From: Chitinophagaceae bacterium
Lineage (GTDB): Bacteria; Bacteroidota; Bacteroidia; Chitinophagales; Chitinophagaceae
Direction of reading: 5' to 3'
NCBI GenBank assembly: GCA_017856545.1
Contig: JAFMEV010000002.1
Coordinates: 1 to 64,000 of the forward strand
DNA length: 64,000 nt
Numbering within the stretch: the stretch's first letter is position 1; each line of letters starts with the position of its first letter. Below the pieces are notes generated by a model. That model saw only the letters and a list, made by a program, of their open reading frames with translations, did no database searches and was not told where the DNA came from. Of this stretch, positions 1 through 8,779 are shown piece after piece. A program made the position numbers and the translations under genes.

Positions 1-951
1 ACTATTTTAACAAAGTTTCAAAACGATATAAGAAATAGTGAGTCTCAAGTAATGGAGTATTGTCATAAAGAAATTGGTGAAGTTGAATTGGTGTATGATC
101 AGTTTAATGCATTTGCTTCTTCAAATTCTCAATACTTGATGTCTGGAGAAGAATTAGTAATTACCGCTGGCGTGGGGGCATTTAGTAGTGCAGCAAAGCC
201 TACTATTAGTATTGACGGAGCTGTTTTACCAATTGGCCCAGATGGGACTGCTTCTTATAAATCAGTTGCAGGTTCTCCTGGTCAAAATAGTAAGCGTGTT
301 AGAATTTCTTTCTTAAAACCAAATGGTGAAACTGCAGTAGTAGAGAAAGATGTAAAATATACTGTTGGAACACCTACTGGATTGGTCGTTTCAACTGATA
401 AGACCAGAGTATTTTATAAAGGTTTGGATAATCCTTTAAGTGTAACAGGTGGTGGTGGAGCAGAAAAAGTGAATGTAAGTGTGGAGAGTGGTGCAGCAAC
501 TGTTAGAAAATCTGGACCTGGTCAATATGTGGTAAATTGTACTCAATTAGGTTCAGTTACTTTAAATGTGAACGATGGTAAATCTACTAGCAAAGTAACC
601 ATACCTGTAAAAAGAGTACCAGATCCAATTGCCATTGTGGGTGGAAGTGCTGGTGGCAATATGGCTGCAAGTGTTTTCAGAGCTCAACAAGGGGTTATTG
701 CAGACCTTAGAGATTTTGTGTTTGAAGGCATTAAGTTTAATGTAGTTTCTTATTATGTTATTTGCACTGGTAAAGGATTTGATGAGCCTGATTTTGAAGA
801 AGTAACAGGTGCAAGATTTTCAGGCGGGGCTTCGGCTTTAATCAAGCGCTGCCAACCAGGGACTACAGTAACGATAGGCGAAATTAAGGTAAGTGAGCCA
901 GGTGGTGGTACAAGAAAATTAGATCAAACAATCACTTTTATTCTACAATAA
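1..951 (+). CDS. gldM: Gliding motility / type IX secretion protein GldM, C-terminal part
   Basis: The reading frame is open from base 1, so this is the last 316 codons of a gene that begins outside the window; the ATG at 52 is internal. GldM pairs with GldL to form the proton-driven inner-membrane motor of the type IX secretion/gliding machinery, and its long periplasmic part reaches toward the GldK-GldN ring. The visible part contains the beta-rich repeat domains of the periplasmic shaft and the conserved C-terminal domain, with the segment GGSAGGNMAASVFRAQQG near residue 215 and a cysteine pair (VICTGKG and IKRCQPG) further on. The N-terminal membrane helix is missing because of the window edge. 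gldN follows after 26 bases, the usual order. Identification is confident from sequence character and neighbour. Confidence 0.93.
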   Translation, partial: TILTKFQNDIRNSESQVMEYCHKEIGEVELVYDQFNAFASSNSQYLMSGEELVITAGVGAFSSAAKPTISIDGAVLPIGPDGTASYKSVAGSPGQNSKRVRISFLKPNGETAVVEKDVKYTVGTPTGLVVSTDKTRVFYKGLDNPLSVTGGGGAEKVNVSVESGAATVRKSGPGQYVVNCTQLGSVTLNVNDGKSTSKVTIPVKRVPDPIAIVGGSAGGNMAASVFRAQQGVIADLRDFVFEGIKFNVVSYYVICTGKGFDEPDFEEVTGARFSGGASALIKRCQPGTTVTIGEIKVSEPGGGTRKLDQTITFILQ

Positions 952-977
952 GTAAAGTGATTTTAAAATAAGTTGTT

Positions 978-2048
978 ATGAAAAAGACCTATTTAGTTTT
1001 GTTGGTATTTGTTTCATTATTTGTACAAACAAATAGTTTTGCGCAATTTAATCTGCCAAAGAAAAAGGGTACAGCCAATAAAACAACAACAGATAAAGTG
1101 GCGCCTAGTTCTTCGAATGTAGAAACTGCTCCTGTGCAAGTTGTTCCTGCCCCTACAATAAATAACAATACAGTTGATCCAAATATTAAGCCTACTAAAG
1201 TAGTAGATACCACAGTAGTGGGTGGCTTTAATAGTAACAATAAGAAAAGTCTTAGAAACAACTATGCTTTTTTCTCTGAAACTAAAAAGAGAAAAGGGGT
1301 ACAAGAGCGTTTGCCTTTACCTTATGAAAATTTAAGAGAAGAGGATGCATTATTTAGTGAATTTGTATGGGAAGAAATTGATGCAAGAGAAAAGATCAAT
1401 AGACCTTTTATCTATCAGGCATATGATGATAATGGAGATCAAAGATTCTTTGCAATTTTATTGAGAGCTATTGAAAAAGAGGGTATTACTGCATTTGGAG
1501 CGGAGGATGATCGCTTTACAACGCCTTTAAGCATGGATGAAATAAATGCTAGCTTAAAAGGAACATTAGATACACAATTGGTACAGAATGTAGATAATCC
1601 AAATATATATGATACTTCGGTGATCTATAATACTAAATTAGCACCACAGCCTGATTCTATTTATACTTTTAGATTAAAAGAACAATACATTTTTGATAGC
1701 AAAACTAGTAGAATGTATTGTAGAATCATTGGTATAGCTCCAGTGGCTTCCATTCAAATCAGAGACAAAGTCATTAAAAGACCGTTGTTCTGGGTGTACT
1801 ATCCAGATTTGAGACCTATTTTAGCACGTAATGAAGTATACAATCCTAAAAACTTTTCAAGTAGAATTACTTGGGAGGAATTATTTGAAAGTAAGTTCTT
1901 TAATGGGTACATTATTAAATCTACATTGGACAACTACAATGATAAGCCATTAAATGCTTTATACAAGGATCCAATCAGACGTTTGATAGAAGGAGAAAAG
2001 ATCAGACAAAAAATCTTTAATTTCGAACAAGAACGTTGGGTGTATTAA
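978..2048 (+). CDS. gldN: Gliding motility / type IX secretion protein GldN
   Basis: 356-residue exported protein. Residues 1-22 form a clear signal peptide ending at a FAQ cleavage motif, followed by a Lys/Thr/Asn/Pro-rich linker (to about residue 95) and then the folded GldN domain, which starts around the segment RKGVQERLPLPYENLREED. GldN forms the periplasmic ring with the lipoprotein GldK and is required for T9SS secretion and gliding. It directly follows gldM, so the two are almost certainly co-transcribed. Its stop codon interlocks with that of the convergent uvrC gene within TTAA at 2045-2048. No gldK or gldL is visible; they would lie upstream of the window. Function is by family knowledge. 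Confidence 0.93.
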   Translation: MKKTYLVLLVFVSLFVQTNSFAQFNLPKKKGTANKTTTDKVAPSSSNVETAPVQVVPAPTINNNTVDPNIKPTKVVDTTVVGGFNSNNKKSLRNNYAFFSETKKRKGVQERLPLPYENLREEDALFSEFVWEEIDAREKINRPFIYQAYDDNGDQRFFAILLRAIEKEGITAFGAEDDRFTTPLSMDEINASLKGTLDTQLVQNVDNPNIYDTSVIYNTKLAPQPDSIYTFRLKEQYIFDSKTSRMYCRIIGIAPVASIQIRDKVIKRPLFWVYYPDLRPILARNEVYNPKNFSSRITWEELFESKFFNGYIIKSTLDNYNDKPLNALYKDPIRRLIEGEKIRQKIFNFEQERWVY

Positions 2049-3850
2049 TTTTCTTCTTTAGCAAAAGCCTCTAACAAGATTTTTGTTTTTTGCGCTCCAA
2101 TAATTTCCTTTAGCAATGCAGGGCTAGCCTTCTTTACCTTATTGGCAGATTTAAAATACTGCAATAGTATTTCTTTAGTTTTAGGTCCAATGCCTTCAAT
2201 ATGGTCCAATCCTGTTTCTAAAGCTCCTTTGGAACGTTTGTTTCTGTGAAATTGAATACCAAATCGGTGAACCTCGTCTCTGATATTTCGAATCAATTTA
2301 TGTGCCTCACTATTCCAGTTGAGCAAAATAGAATTGCTATCACCTACAAAAAATAATTCTTCTATATTTTTTGCCAAACCCACCATGGTTACTTTATCTT
2401 GAATTCCTAGTTCTGTTAATGCTTCCAATGCAGCATTCAATTGTCCTTTGCCACCATCGATAATCACTAATTGAGGTAGTGCTTGGTTTTTAGTTATTAC
2501 AGAATGATATCTTCTATATACCGATTCCTTCATGCTGGCAAAATCGTTGATACCCACCACGGTTTTGATATTGAACTTTCTATAATCCGATTTACTTGGT
2601 ACACCATTTTTAAAACAAACCATTGCAGAAACAGGATAAGCACCTTGGAAATTAGAGTTGTCAAAACATTCTATATGGGTAGGCACTTGCCCAAGGTGTA
2701 AAACCTCTTTCATCTCTTCTAATACGCTATTAGGACTGGTATCAGTGACTAATAGTAAAGCTTGTTTGTGTTTCCATTCTTTTAGTGCGTAGTCGGCATT
2801 TTTTTGAGAGAGGGCTAATAATTGTTCTTTCTCTCCAACTTTTGGAATGGTGTATTTGATTGAAGGAATGATGTCTTCGGGTTCAAATGGCACTATAATT
2901 TCGTTGGCAGTAGATCCAAGATTGGATCTAAAATAATGAATGGCAAAAGCTAGGACTGTTTCTTTGGACTCTTCTAATGGAATTGATAAAGGTAACATAT
3001 GTGTTTGAACGATTCTGCCATCTTGTACCATTAAGTAGTTTACATAGGCTTGATCTTCAAAATGTGCAATACTAAACACGTCCATTGCATGTTGTTGTTT
3101 AATATATACCACAGATTTTGTTTGGTATTGCTCTAGTTCTTCTATCTTTTTTTTGGTAAGCGCTGCTTTTTCAAAAGCTAAAGCACTTGCTTGCTCATTC
3201 ATTTCCTTATTCAAATGGGCAATCAAAGGTTTTACATTGCCTTTCAATAAATGGGTAACCTGCTCTAAAGATTTTTCATAATCTTCTTCTGTTTGCAATC
3301 CTTGACATGGACCTTTACAATTGCCTAGATGGTATTCCAAGCAAACTTTAAATTTTCCTTTTTCAATATTTTTTGGTGAGAGTGGGAGGGTACATGTTCT
3401 TAAAGCAATACTCTCTTTGATATGTTTGATCAATTCTCTAACTGCAAATACATGTGTATAGGGTCCATAATAAGTGGAGCCGTCTTTTATTTTTCTTCTA
3501 GTCAAAAATACCCTTGGAAAGTGTTCATTTTTGATAACGATATAAGGATAAGTTTTATCGTCCTTTAAATTAATATTATACTTTGGTTGATAGTTTTTGA
3601 TCAACTCATTTTCTAAAATGAAAGCATCATGTTCTGAGTTTACAATGGTAAACTGAATATCTTGTATCTTTTGAACCAGTTCGATGGTCTTTAAACTATG
3701 TTGGTTAGCATTAAAATAAGAACTCACTCTGTTTCTTATATTTTTAGCCTTCCCTACGTACAAAAGCTTGCCCTTTTCATCAAAATATTGATAAATCCCT
3801 GGTTCCTGAGGTAGGCTGGCCTGTATTTTCTTGAAAATTTCTCTTTCCAT
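2045..3850 (-). CDS. uvrC: UvrABC system protein C (excision nuclease subunit)
   Basis: 601 residues, normal length for UvrC, which makes both incisions around a DNA lesion after UvrA/UvrB recognition. The GIY-YIG nuclease domain lies at the N-terminus (GIYQYFDEKGKLLYVGKAKN, about residues 18-37). A conserved cysteine cluster (CLEYHLGNCKGPCQG) follows near residue 170, a UVR helix-pair binding UvrB around 205-240, the RNase H-like 3' nuclease half (ECFDNSNFQGAYPVSAM near 395, VVIIDGGKGQL near 462), and a C-terminal helix-hairpin-helix (HIEGIGPKTKEILLQYF). The ATG at 3850 lies seven bases downstream of the expected transcript start of a TATTTTTG -7 element on the minus strand. The 3' end overlaps gldN by four bases. 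uvrA and uvrB are not in the window. Confidence 0.96.
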   Translation of the reverse strand: MEREIFKKIQASLPQEPGIYQYFDEKGKLLYVGKAKNIRNRVSSYFNANQHSLKTIELVQKIQDIQFTIVNSEHDAFILENELIKNYQPKYNINLKDDKTYPYIVIKNEHFPRVFLTRRKIKDGSTYYGPYTHVFAVRELIKHIKESIALRTCTLPLSPKNIEKGKFKVCLEYHLGNCKGPCQGLQTEEDYEKSLEQVTHLLKGNVKPLIAHLNKEMNEQASALAFEKAALTKKKIEELEQYQTKSVVYIKQQHAMDVFSIAHFEDQAYVNYLMVQDGRIVQTHMLPLSIPLEESKETVLAFAIHYFRSNLGSTANEIIVPFEPEDIIPSIKYTIPKVGEKEQLLALSQKNADYALKEWKHKQALLLVTDTSPNSVLEEMKEVLHLGQVPTHIECFDNSNFQGAYPVSAMVCFKNGVPSKSDYRKFNIKTVVGINDFASMKESVYRRYHSVITKNQALPQLVIIDGGKGQLNAALEALTELGIQDKVTMVGLAKNIEELFFVGDSNSILLNWNSEAHKLIRNIRDEVHRFGIQFHRNKRSKGALETGLDHIEGIGPKTKEILLQYFKSANKVKKASPALLKEIIGAQKTKILLEAFAKEEN

Positions 3851-3861
3851 GTGAGTAAGGG

Positions 3862-3869
3862 CAAAAATA
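3862..3869 (-). promoter_or_regulatory. -7 promoter element for uvrC
   Basis: TATTTTTG on the minus strand, a full match to the Bacteroidota TAnnTTTG element. It lies 11 bases upstream of the uvrC ATG, predicting a 5' leader of roughly seven bases. It is the mirror image of the element at 3875-3882. No convincing -33 TTG box is seen. Confidence 0.65.
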
Positions 3870-3874
3870 TGAAG

Positions 3875-3882
3875 TATTTTTG
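3875..3882 (+). promoter_or_regulatory. -7 promoter element for the DUF2721-type gene
   Basis: TATTTTTG, full match to TAnnTTTG. The ATG at 3887 begins five bases after the final G, which would put the transcript start on or next to the A of that ATG. This argues for 3887 as the start and against the upstream GTG (3851) and ATG (3869), both of which lie upstream of or across this element. Confidence 0.6.
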
Positions 3883-3886
3883 GGCT

Positions 3887-4330
3887 ATGGAATTATCTGT
3901 AAATATACCTGCACTTTTATTTCCGGCAATCAGCTTGATTATGCTGGCCTATACCAATCGTTTCTTGGCTTTATCTAATAGGGTAAGGGTTTTGCATGAA
4001 AAATACAATCAATTGGAACAAAGACATATCATCTTTGGTCAAATTAAGAATATCAAATATAGAATCAAATTAATCCAAAGTATGCAATCCTTTGGCGTGG
4101 CATCTTTATTACTATCTATTGTTTCTATGTTCTTTATTTATATTCAATATCAATTGGTCGCACAATTTGTATTCGGGATAAGTTTGATTACTTTTTGTAT
4201 TTCTATAACTATTTCACTTCTTGAAATTAGATTAAGCACCAAAGCTATCGAGCTTGAGTTAAGTGATATGGAAGGATTGGAAGATCCTACGGTAATGGAA
4301 TACTTAAAAAAGAAATTTGAAAGAGAATAA
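3887..4330 (+). CDS. DUF2721-type membrane protein
   Basis: 147 residues from the chosen ATG. Three hydrophobic helices are visible: residues 4-20 (IPALLFPAISLIMLAYT), about 67-85 (VASLLLSIVSMFFIYIQ) and about 92-112. Between helices 1 and 2 is a charged, probably coiled-coil stretch (HEKYNQLEQRH). The pattern and the opening MELSVNIPALLFPAISL fit the small uncharacterised DUF2721 family; function unknown. A longer frame starts at GTG 3851, and an ATG at 3869 is also in frame, but a -7 element at 3875-3882 and family N-termini favour 3887. The gene is divergent from uvrC and convergent with the ABC exporter, with one base between their stops. Confidence 0.8.
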   Translation: MELSVNIPALLFPAISLIMLAYTNRFLALSNRVRVLHEKYNQLEQRHIIFGQIKNIKYRIKLIQSMQSFGVASLLLSIVSMFFIYIQYQLVAQFVFGISLITFCISITISLLEIRLSTKAIELELSDMEGLEDPTVMEYLKKKFERE

Positions 4331-4331
4331 A

Positions 4332-6131
4332 TTAATTGGATTTTCTTTCTCCAATCTGTTGTCTCCACATGGCATAATACAAACCTTTCTCTTCTAACAA
4401 ACTTTGGTGTGTCCCTTCTTCAATCACCTTTCCTTTTTCTAGTACATAAATTCTATTGGCATGAATAATGGTACTTAATCTATGCGCAATCATAATAGTT
4501 ATCTGATCTCTCTCTGTAGATAGTTCCCTGATGGTATCTGTAATAGATTCCTCTGTTATACTATCTAAACTAGAAGTGGCTTCATCAAATATTAATAAAT
4601 GTGGATGTCTTAATAGCGCTCGAGCAATGGATAATCTTTGCTTTTCTCCACCCGATAATTTTAATCCACCTTCTCCAATCACTGTGGCTAATCCATTTCC
4701 ACCCTTGTCTAATATATTGGTGCAACTTGCTTTGGTTAAGGCTTCTAACATGGCTTCGTCTGTGGCTTCAGGTGCTACAAAGGCAAGGTTTTCTTTGATG
4801 GTTCCTGCAAATAGCTGGGTATCTTGAGTAACAAAACTTATTTGATTTCTCAAGGCATTCATATCAATATTTCTGGTATCTGTTCCATTCACCAATATCG
4901 ATCCTTCTTGATTGGTATATAACCCTACTAATAGTTTTACCAATGTACTCTTTCCTGCACCGGAAGGTCCAACAAATGCCACTGTCTCTCCTTTTTTAGC
5001 AATAAAATTGATATTATCAATCGCTTTGAAATTAGCAGTTTGATGTTGAAAGCCTACATTTTCAAATGCCAATTGTTCTATAGCACCTACATTGGTTGGG
5101 TTAGAAGGTGTTTGTTCAGTTGGCTTATTCATCAAGGCTTCAAAATTTTGTAATGAAGCTTCTGTTTCTCTATAGCTCATGATGATGCTGCCAATTTCTT
5201 GCAAGGGTCCAAATATAAAGAAGCTATAAAATTGCAAGGATATTAATTGACCTACCGTTAATATCTCTTTAAAAATTAACCACATTAAGGTAAATGTGAT
5301 CACTTGTCTAAGTGCATTCACCATAGTTCCTTGAATAAAACTTAGGGAACGAATATTTTTAACCTTCTTTAATTCTAATGCAAGAATTTTATAAGTATTG
5401 TTATTTAATCTATTAATTTCTTGTGTAGTTAATCCTAGGCTTTTCACTAACTCTATATTTCTTAAGCTTTCTGTGGTAGTTCCTGCTAGGGTAGTGGTTT
5501 CCTTGACAATATTTTTTTGAATAGATTTAATCTTCTTGCTTAATAAATTGGTTACATAAGCAATCATACTTGCACCCCCAATATAGATAGGTATAATGGA
5601 CCAATGTAATCTAGTAGCGTAGATACTCACAAATACTACACTCACGATGATGCCAAACAAGACATTCACCACATAGCTAATGAATTTTTCACAATCAGTT
5701 CTCGCTTTTGTTAAGATAGATAGGGTTTCACCACTTCTTTGATCTTCAAAAGCCTGATAAGGTAATTGCATGGAATGTTTTAATCCATCTGTAAATAAGG
5801 CAGCCCCAAACTTTTGAATAATTACATTCACTACATAGTCTTGAAATGCCTTTGCGATTCTACTGACCATGGCAGTGCCTACCAATAATAATAGCATATT
5901 GCCCACGCCCTTTAAAAAAGCTGCTTCATCTCTAGCATTGCCATTGGCATCCATAAAAGGACTTTTAGCAAACTGATCAATTAATTTACCAAAAATCATT
6001 GGATCAAATAAAGAGAAGGTTTGATTAATGGCAGCTAATACAAATGCCAATAAAACCAATGGCCTGTAAGGCCTAATATATTTAAAAAGTATTTTCATAA
6101 AATGTTGGTTGAATCTAATGCTATTTAGCAT
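4332..6131 (-). CDS. ABC transporter, fused permease and ATPase (exporter type)
   Basis: 599-residue half-transporter of the MsbA/exporter class. The N-terminal half is a six-helix transmembrane domain (about residues 20-325). The C-terminal nucleotide-binding domain has Walker A GPSGAGKSTLVKLL near 391, signature LSGGEKQRLSIARALL near 493, Walker B HLLIFDEATSSLD near 513 and the switch histidine in MIAHRLST. Substrate unknown; the family moves lipids, peptides or drugs. The ATG at 6131 overlaps the engB stop in TAATG, suggesting translational coupling. An alternative ATG at 6098 (MKILFKYIRPYRP) looks more like other family N-termini, so the first 11 residues are uncertain. Third gene of a gpmI-engB-ABC string. 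Confidence 0.88.
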   Translation of the reverse strand: MLNSIRFNQHFMKILFKYIRPYRPLVLLAFVLAAINQTFSLFDPMIFGKLIDQFAKSPFMDANGNARDEAAFLKGVGNMLLLLVGTAMVSRIAKAFQDYVVNVIIQKFGAALFTDGLKHSMQLPYQAFEDQRSGETLSILTKARTDCEKFISYVVNVLFGIIVSVVFVSIYATRLHWSIIPIYIGGASMIAYVTNLLSKKIKSIQKNIVKETTTLAGTTTESLRNIELVKSLGLTTQEINRLNNNTYKILALELKKVKNIRSLSFIQGTMVNALRQVITFTLMWLIFKEILTVGQLISLQFYSFFIFGPLQEIGSIIMSYRETEASLQNFEALMNKPTEQTPSNPTNVGAIEQLAFENVGFQHQTANFKAIDNINFIAKKGETVAFVGPSGAGKSTLVKLLVGLYTNQEGSILVNGTDTRNIDMNALRNQISFVTQDTQLFAGTIKENLAFVAPEATDEAMLEALTKASCTNILDKGGNGLATVIGEGGLKLSGGEKQRLSIARALLRHPHLLIFDEATSSLDSITEESITDTIRELSTERDQITIMIAHRLSTIIHANRIYVLEKGKVIEEGTHQSLLEEKGLYYAMWRQQIGERKSN

Positions 6132-6775
6132 TATTTGTTTTCAGTCTCGTCTTTATATAATTGATTGTATCTGTCTAAGCAGGCAATTACTTCTGCCACG
6201 CCTTCTTTCTTTTCTGCACTTGTTACAAAAGCTTCAGGTAGGAATGGGAAATGCTCCTTTAAAGTATCCAACATGGCTTTTACGTTGCGTGCCACTACGC
6301 CTGGCTTTTCTTTATCAGATTTAGTGAAAATTAAAGTTATAGGTATTTCCCATTGATACATCTGTTCTATAAATTCAAGATCAATTTTTTGAGGAGCATG
6401 CCTGCTATCAATTAATACAAAAACCCTACATAAATTGGGGCGTTTTCTTAAATAGTTCTCAATCATTTGCTCCCATCTTCTTCTGCTGCTTTGAGAAACT
6501 TTTGCGAAGCCATATCCTGGTAAATCTACAATATACCATTTATCAGAAGGGCCTTTAACACCACTATTGCTTATAACTTCGAAGTGATTGATTAATTGTG
6601 TTTTTCCAGGAGTCCCCGATGTTTTAGCCAAATTTTTTTGTTGCACAATGGCATTAATGATAGAGGATTTACCAACATTACTTCTTCCTATGAATGCATA
6701 TTCTGGAGCCTGTAGTTTTGGACAAAGGTCAAAACTAGGACTAGATATTAAATAAGTGGCTTTGGTTATTTTCAT
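6131..6775 (-). CDS. engB: Ribosome biogenesis GTP-binding protein EngB/YsxC
   Basis: 214 residues, the usual size of this small GTPase needed for assembly of the large ribosomal subunit. GTPase motifs are in order: G1 GRSNVGKSS near residue 30, the G2 threonine in KTSGTPGKTQ, G3 DLPGYG near 83, G4 TKSD near 151 and G5 TSAEKKEG near 187. It sits between gpmI (14 bases upstream) and the ABC exporter (one-base overlap TAATG downstream), most likely one transcript from the gpmI promoter. No separate promoter element is visible in the 14-base gap. Confidence 0.96.
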   Translation of the reverse strand: MKITKATYLISSPSFDLCPKLQAPEYAFIGRSNVGKSSIINAIVQQKNLAKTSGTPGKTQLINHFEVISNSGVKGPSDKWYIVDLPGYGFAKVSQSSRRRWEQMIENYLRKRPNLCRVFVLIDSRHAPQKIDLEFIEQMYQWEIPITLIFTKSDKEKPGVVARNVKAMLDTLKEHFPFLPEAFVTSAEKKEGVAEVIACLDRYNQLYKDETENK

Positions 6776-6789
6776 GTATTGGTAGTACT

Positions 6790-8307
6790 TTAAATGAGTA
6801 CTTCTCCTGTCATCTCTTTTGGTATTGCAATATCCATCATTTTTAATATACTTGGAGCAATATCTCCAAGTTTACCTGCTTTCACAGTGCCCTTCCACTC
6901 CTTATCAATGACGAACAATGGAACTAAGTTGAGGGTATGTGCAGTATTGGGGCTTCCATCCTCGTTGATCATAAAATCTGCATTACCATGATCTGCGGTT
7001 AGGAAGATAGTATATCCATTAGCTAATCCAGCAGTTACAATTTTTTCAACACAGCTATCTACTGTTTCAACAGCTTTTACGACTGCACTAAAAATACCTG
7101 TATGACCGACCATGTCTGCGTTGGCATAATTCAAGCATATAAAGTCTGCAGTACTTGCATTAATTTCTGGCAATAATTTATCGGTTAATTCTGCTGCGCT
7201 CATTTCTGGTTGTAAATCATAGGTAGCTACTTTTGGAGAAGCGGCCATGATTCTTGATTCACCTTCAAAGGGAACTTCTCTACCACCACTAAAGAAGAAA
7301 GTAACATGAGGGTACTTTTCTGTTTCAGCAATTCTGATTTGTTTTTTATGATTAGCTGCTAACACTTCACCTAATGTATTCACAAGATTATCATTTTCAA
7401 AAATCACATGAACATTTTGAAATGTTTCGTCATATTTGGTAATGGTGGTATAGTGTAAAGAAAGCTTTTTCATATTAAACTCATGAAAATCTTTCTGCGT
7501 CAATACTTCTGTAATTTCTCTACATCGATCTGTTCTAAAATTGAAACACAATACTGCATCGCCTGCTTCGATGGTTGCAATAGGTGATCCGTTTTCTACT
7601 AAAACGGTAGGCTTGATAAACTCATCTGTGATATTTTTTGCATAGTTCGATTCAATAGCCGCTGAAGCACTAGTAGCCGTTTCTCCAATACCGTTCACTA
7701 AAGCATCATATGCTAATTGAACTCTTTCCCAACGCTTATCTCTATCCATTGCATAATATCTTCCACTCACAGTAGCTATTTTGCCTACTGATCCAGCTAA
7801 GGCTTTTTCTACATCTGTCACAAAAGTCAATCCACTTTTAGGATCGGTGTCTCTTCCATCTGTAAAAGCGTGAATAAATACTTTTTCTAAACCCTCTGCT
7901 TTGCATATTGCACAGATTGCTTTTAAGTGACTCGTATGTGCATGAACACCACCATCACTTACTAAGCCTAACAAATGTAAAGGCTTATTATTTTCCTTGG
8001 CATATTGAATAGAAGCCAGCAAGGTAGGGTTGGATGCCAATTCACCTTCTCTAATAGCCACATTAATTCTTTGCAATTCTTGGTATACAATTCTACCTGC
8101 TCCTAAATTCAAGTGGCCCACTTCGCTATTACCCATTTGACCATCAGGTAAACCTACTTGCTCCCCGCAGGTAACCAAAGTGCTATGAGGATATTGATTA
8201 TATAGACTACTTACAAAAGGAACGCTTGCATTCTGAATCGCATCTGCTTTTGAAACCTGTCCCAAGCCCCAACCATCCATGATGACTAATATTACTTTTT
8301 TCGACAT
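6790..8307 (-). CDS. gpmI: 2,3-bisphosphoglycerate-independent phosphoglycerate mutase
   Basis: 505 residues from the chosen start. It interconverts 3- and 2-phosphoglycerate in glycolysis and gluconeogenesis with a two-manganese alkaline-phosphatase-type centre. Seen: metal site VILVIMDGWGLG at the N-terminus, the phosphate-accepting serine in QMGNSEVGHLNLGAGR, FTDGRDTDPKSG near 150, and the second metal cluster NYANADMVGHTG and TADHGNADFM in the C-terminal part. The open frame extends upstream to 8433, but family members begin at MSKKVILVIMDGWG (ATG at 8307), and a -7-like element lies at 8328-8335 inside the longer frame. First gene of the string with engB and the ABC exporter. Confidence 0.96.
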   Translation of the reverse strand: MSKKVILVIMDGWGLGQVSKADAIQNASVPFVSSLYNQYPHSTLVTCGEQVGLPDGQMGNSEVGHLNLGAGRIVYQELQRINVAIREGELASNPTLLASIQYAKENNKPLHLLGLVSDGGVHAHTSHLKAICAICKAEGLEKVFIHAFTDGRDTDPKSGLTFVTDVEKALAGSVGKIATVSGRYYAMDRDKRWERVQLAYDALVNGIGETATSASAAIESNYAKNITDEFIKPTVLVENGSPIATIEAGDAVLCFNFRTDRCREITEVLTQKDFHEFNMKKLSLHYTTITKYDETFQNVHVIFENDNLVNTLGEVLAANHKKQIRIAETEKYPHVTFFFSGGREVPFEGESRIMAASPKVATYDLQPEMSAAELTDKLLPEINASTADFICLNYANADMVGHTGIFSAVVKAVETVDSCVEKIVTAGLANGYTIFLTADHGNADFMINEDGSPNTAHTLNLVPLFVIDKEWKGTVKAGKLGDIAPSILKMMDIAIPKEMTGEVLI

Positions 8308-8327
8308 AAAATCTTTAATTTGTACCT

Positions 8328-8335
8328 CAAAGGTC
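8328..8335 (-). promoter_or_regulatory. -7-like promoter element for gpmI
   Basis: GACCTTTG on the minus strand, one mismatch from TAnnTTTG (GA for TA), 20 bases upstream of the gpmI ATG at 8307. It supports 8307 as the start because the longer open frame would begin upstream of it. Confidence 0.4.
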
Positions 8336-8384
8336 CAAAAGAGTAAGCACATTTCAAACTTTAAGCCCTTATAATACCTATAAA

Positions 8385-8774
8385 ATGCAGCTATTTCGTA
8401 AATACCTACTGATAATTTCTTTTTTATTTTCATTTAGTAGTCTTTTTGCTCAAAATGATACTGAAAACCTCGTGCAAATTTTACAAACAGCCAGTTTTAA
8501 TAATCTCTTACCTTATTGGGGTCAACAAGTAGAAGTAAATATTATACAGCAAATCAATCAAAAACAACTAAGTGCAAATGCTGCGAATGAGCAATTACAA
8601 GCATTTTTTAATCAACAAAATATTATTGGTTTTGAGAAAACAGCAGAACGTAAATTGGGAAACACTATTTATGTCACAGGTAAATTAATTTCATCGAAAA
8701 ATAAATACAGCCTCACCTTATTGTTAGAAATTTCTAAAAAAGGGATTGAAATTCTTAGTGTCAGAATAAGTTAA
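8385..8774 (+). CDS. Small exported protein, DUF4783-like
   Basis: 129 residues with a clear signal peptide (residues 1-22, hydrophobic LLIISFLFSFSSLFAQ). The mature part of about 107 residues reads as a small alpha+beta fold (LLPYWGQQVEVNI, then strands KYSLTLLLEI and IEILSVRIS). It resembles the DUF4783 family of small periplasmic or surface proteins of Bacteroidota; function unknown, and the family call is from memory. The SUI1-like gene follows after five bases, so they probably share a transcript. No TAnnTTTG element is evident between it and the divergent gpmI. Confidence 0.7.
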   Translation: MQLFRKYLLIISFLFSFSSLFAQNDTENLVQILQTASFNNLLPYWGQQVEVNIIQQINQKQLSANAANEQLQAFFNQQNIIGFEKTAERKLGNTIYVTGKLISSKNKYSLTLLLEISKKGIEILSVRIS

Positions 8775-8779
8775 ATTGT

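Noticed and set aside
8308-8433. N-terminal extension of gpmI up to 8433
   Set aside because: The extension does not resemble phosphoglycerate mutases and spans a probable promoter element; MSKKVILVIMDGWG at 8307 is the usual start.
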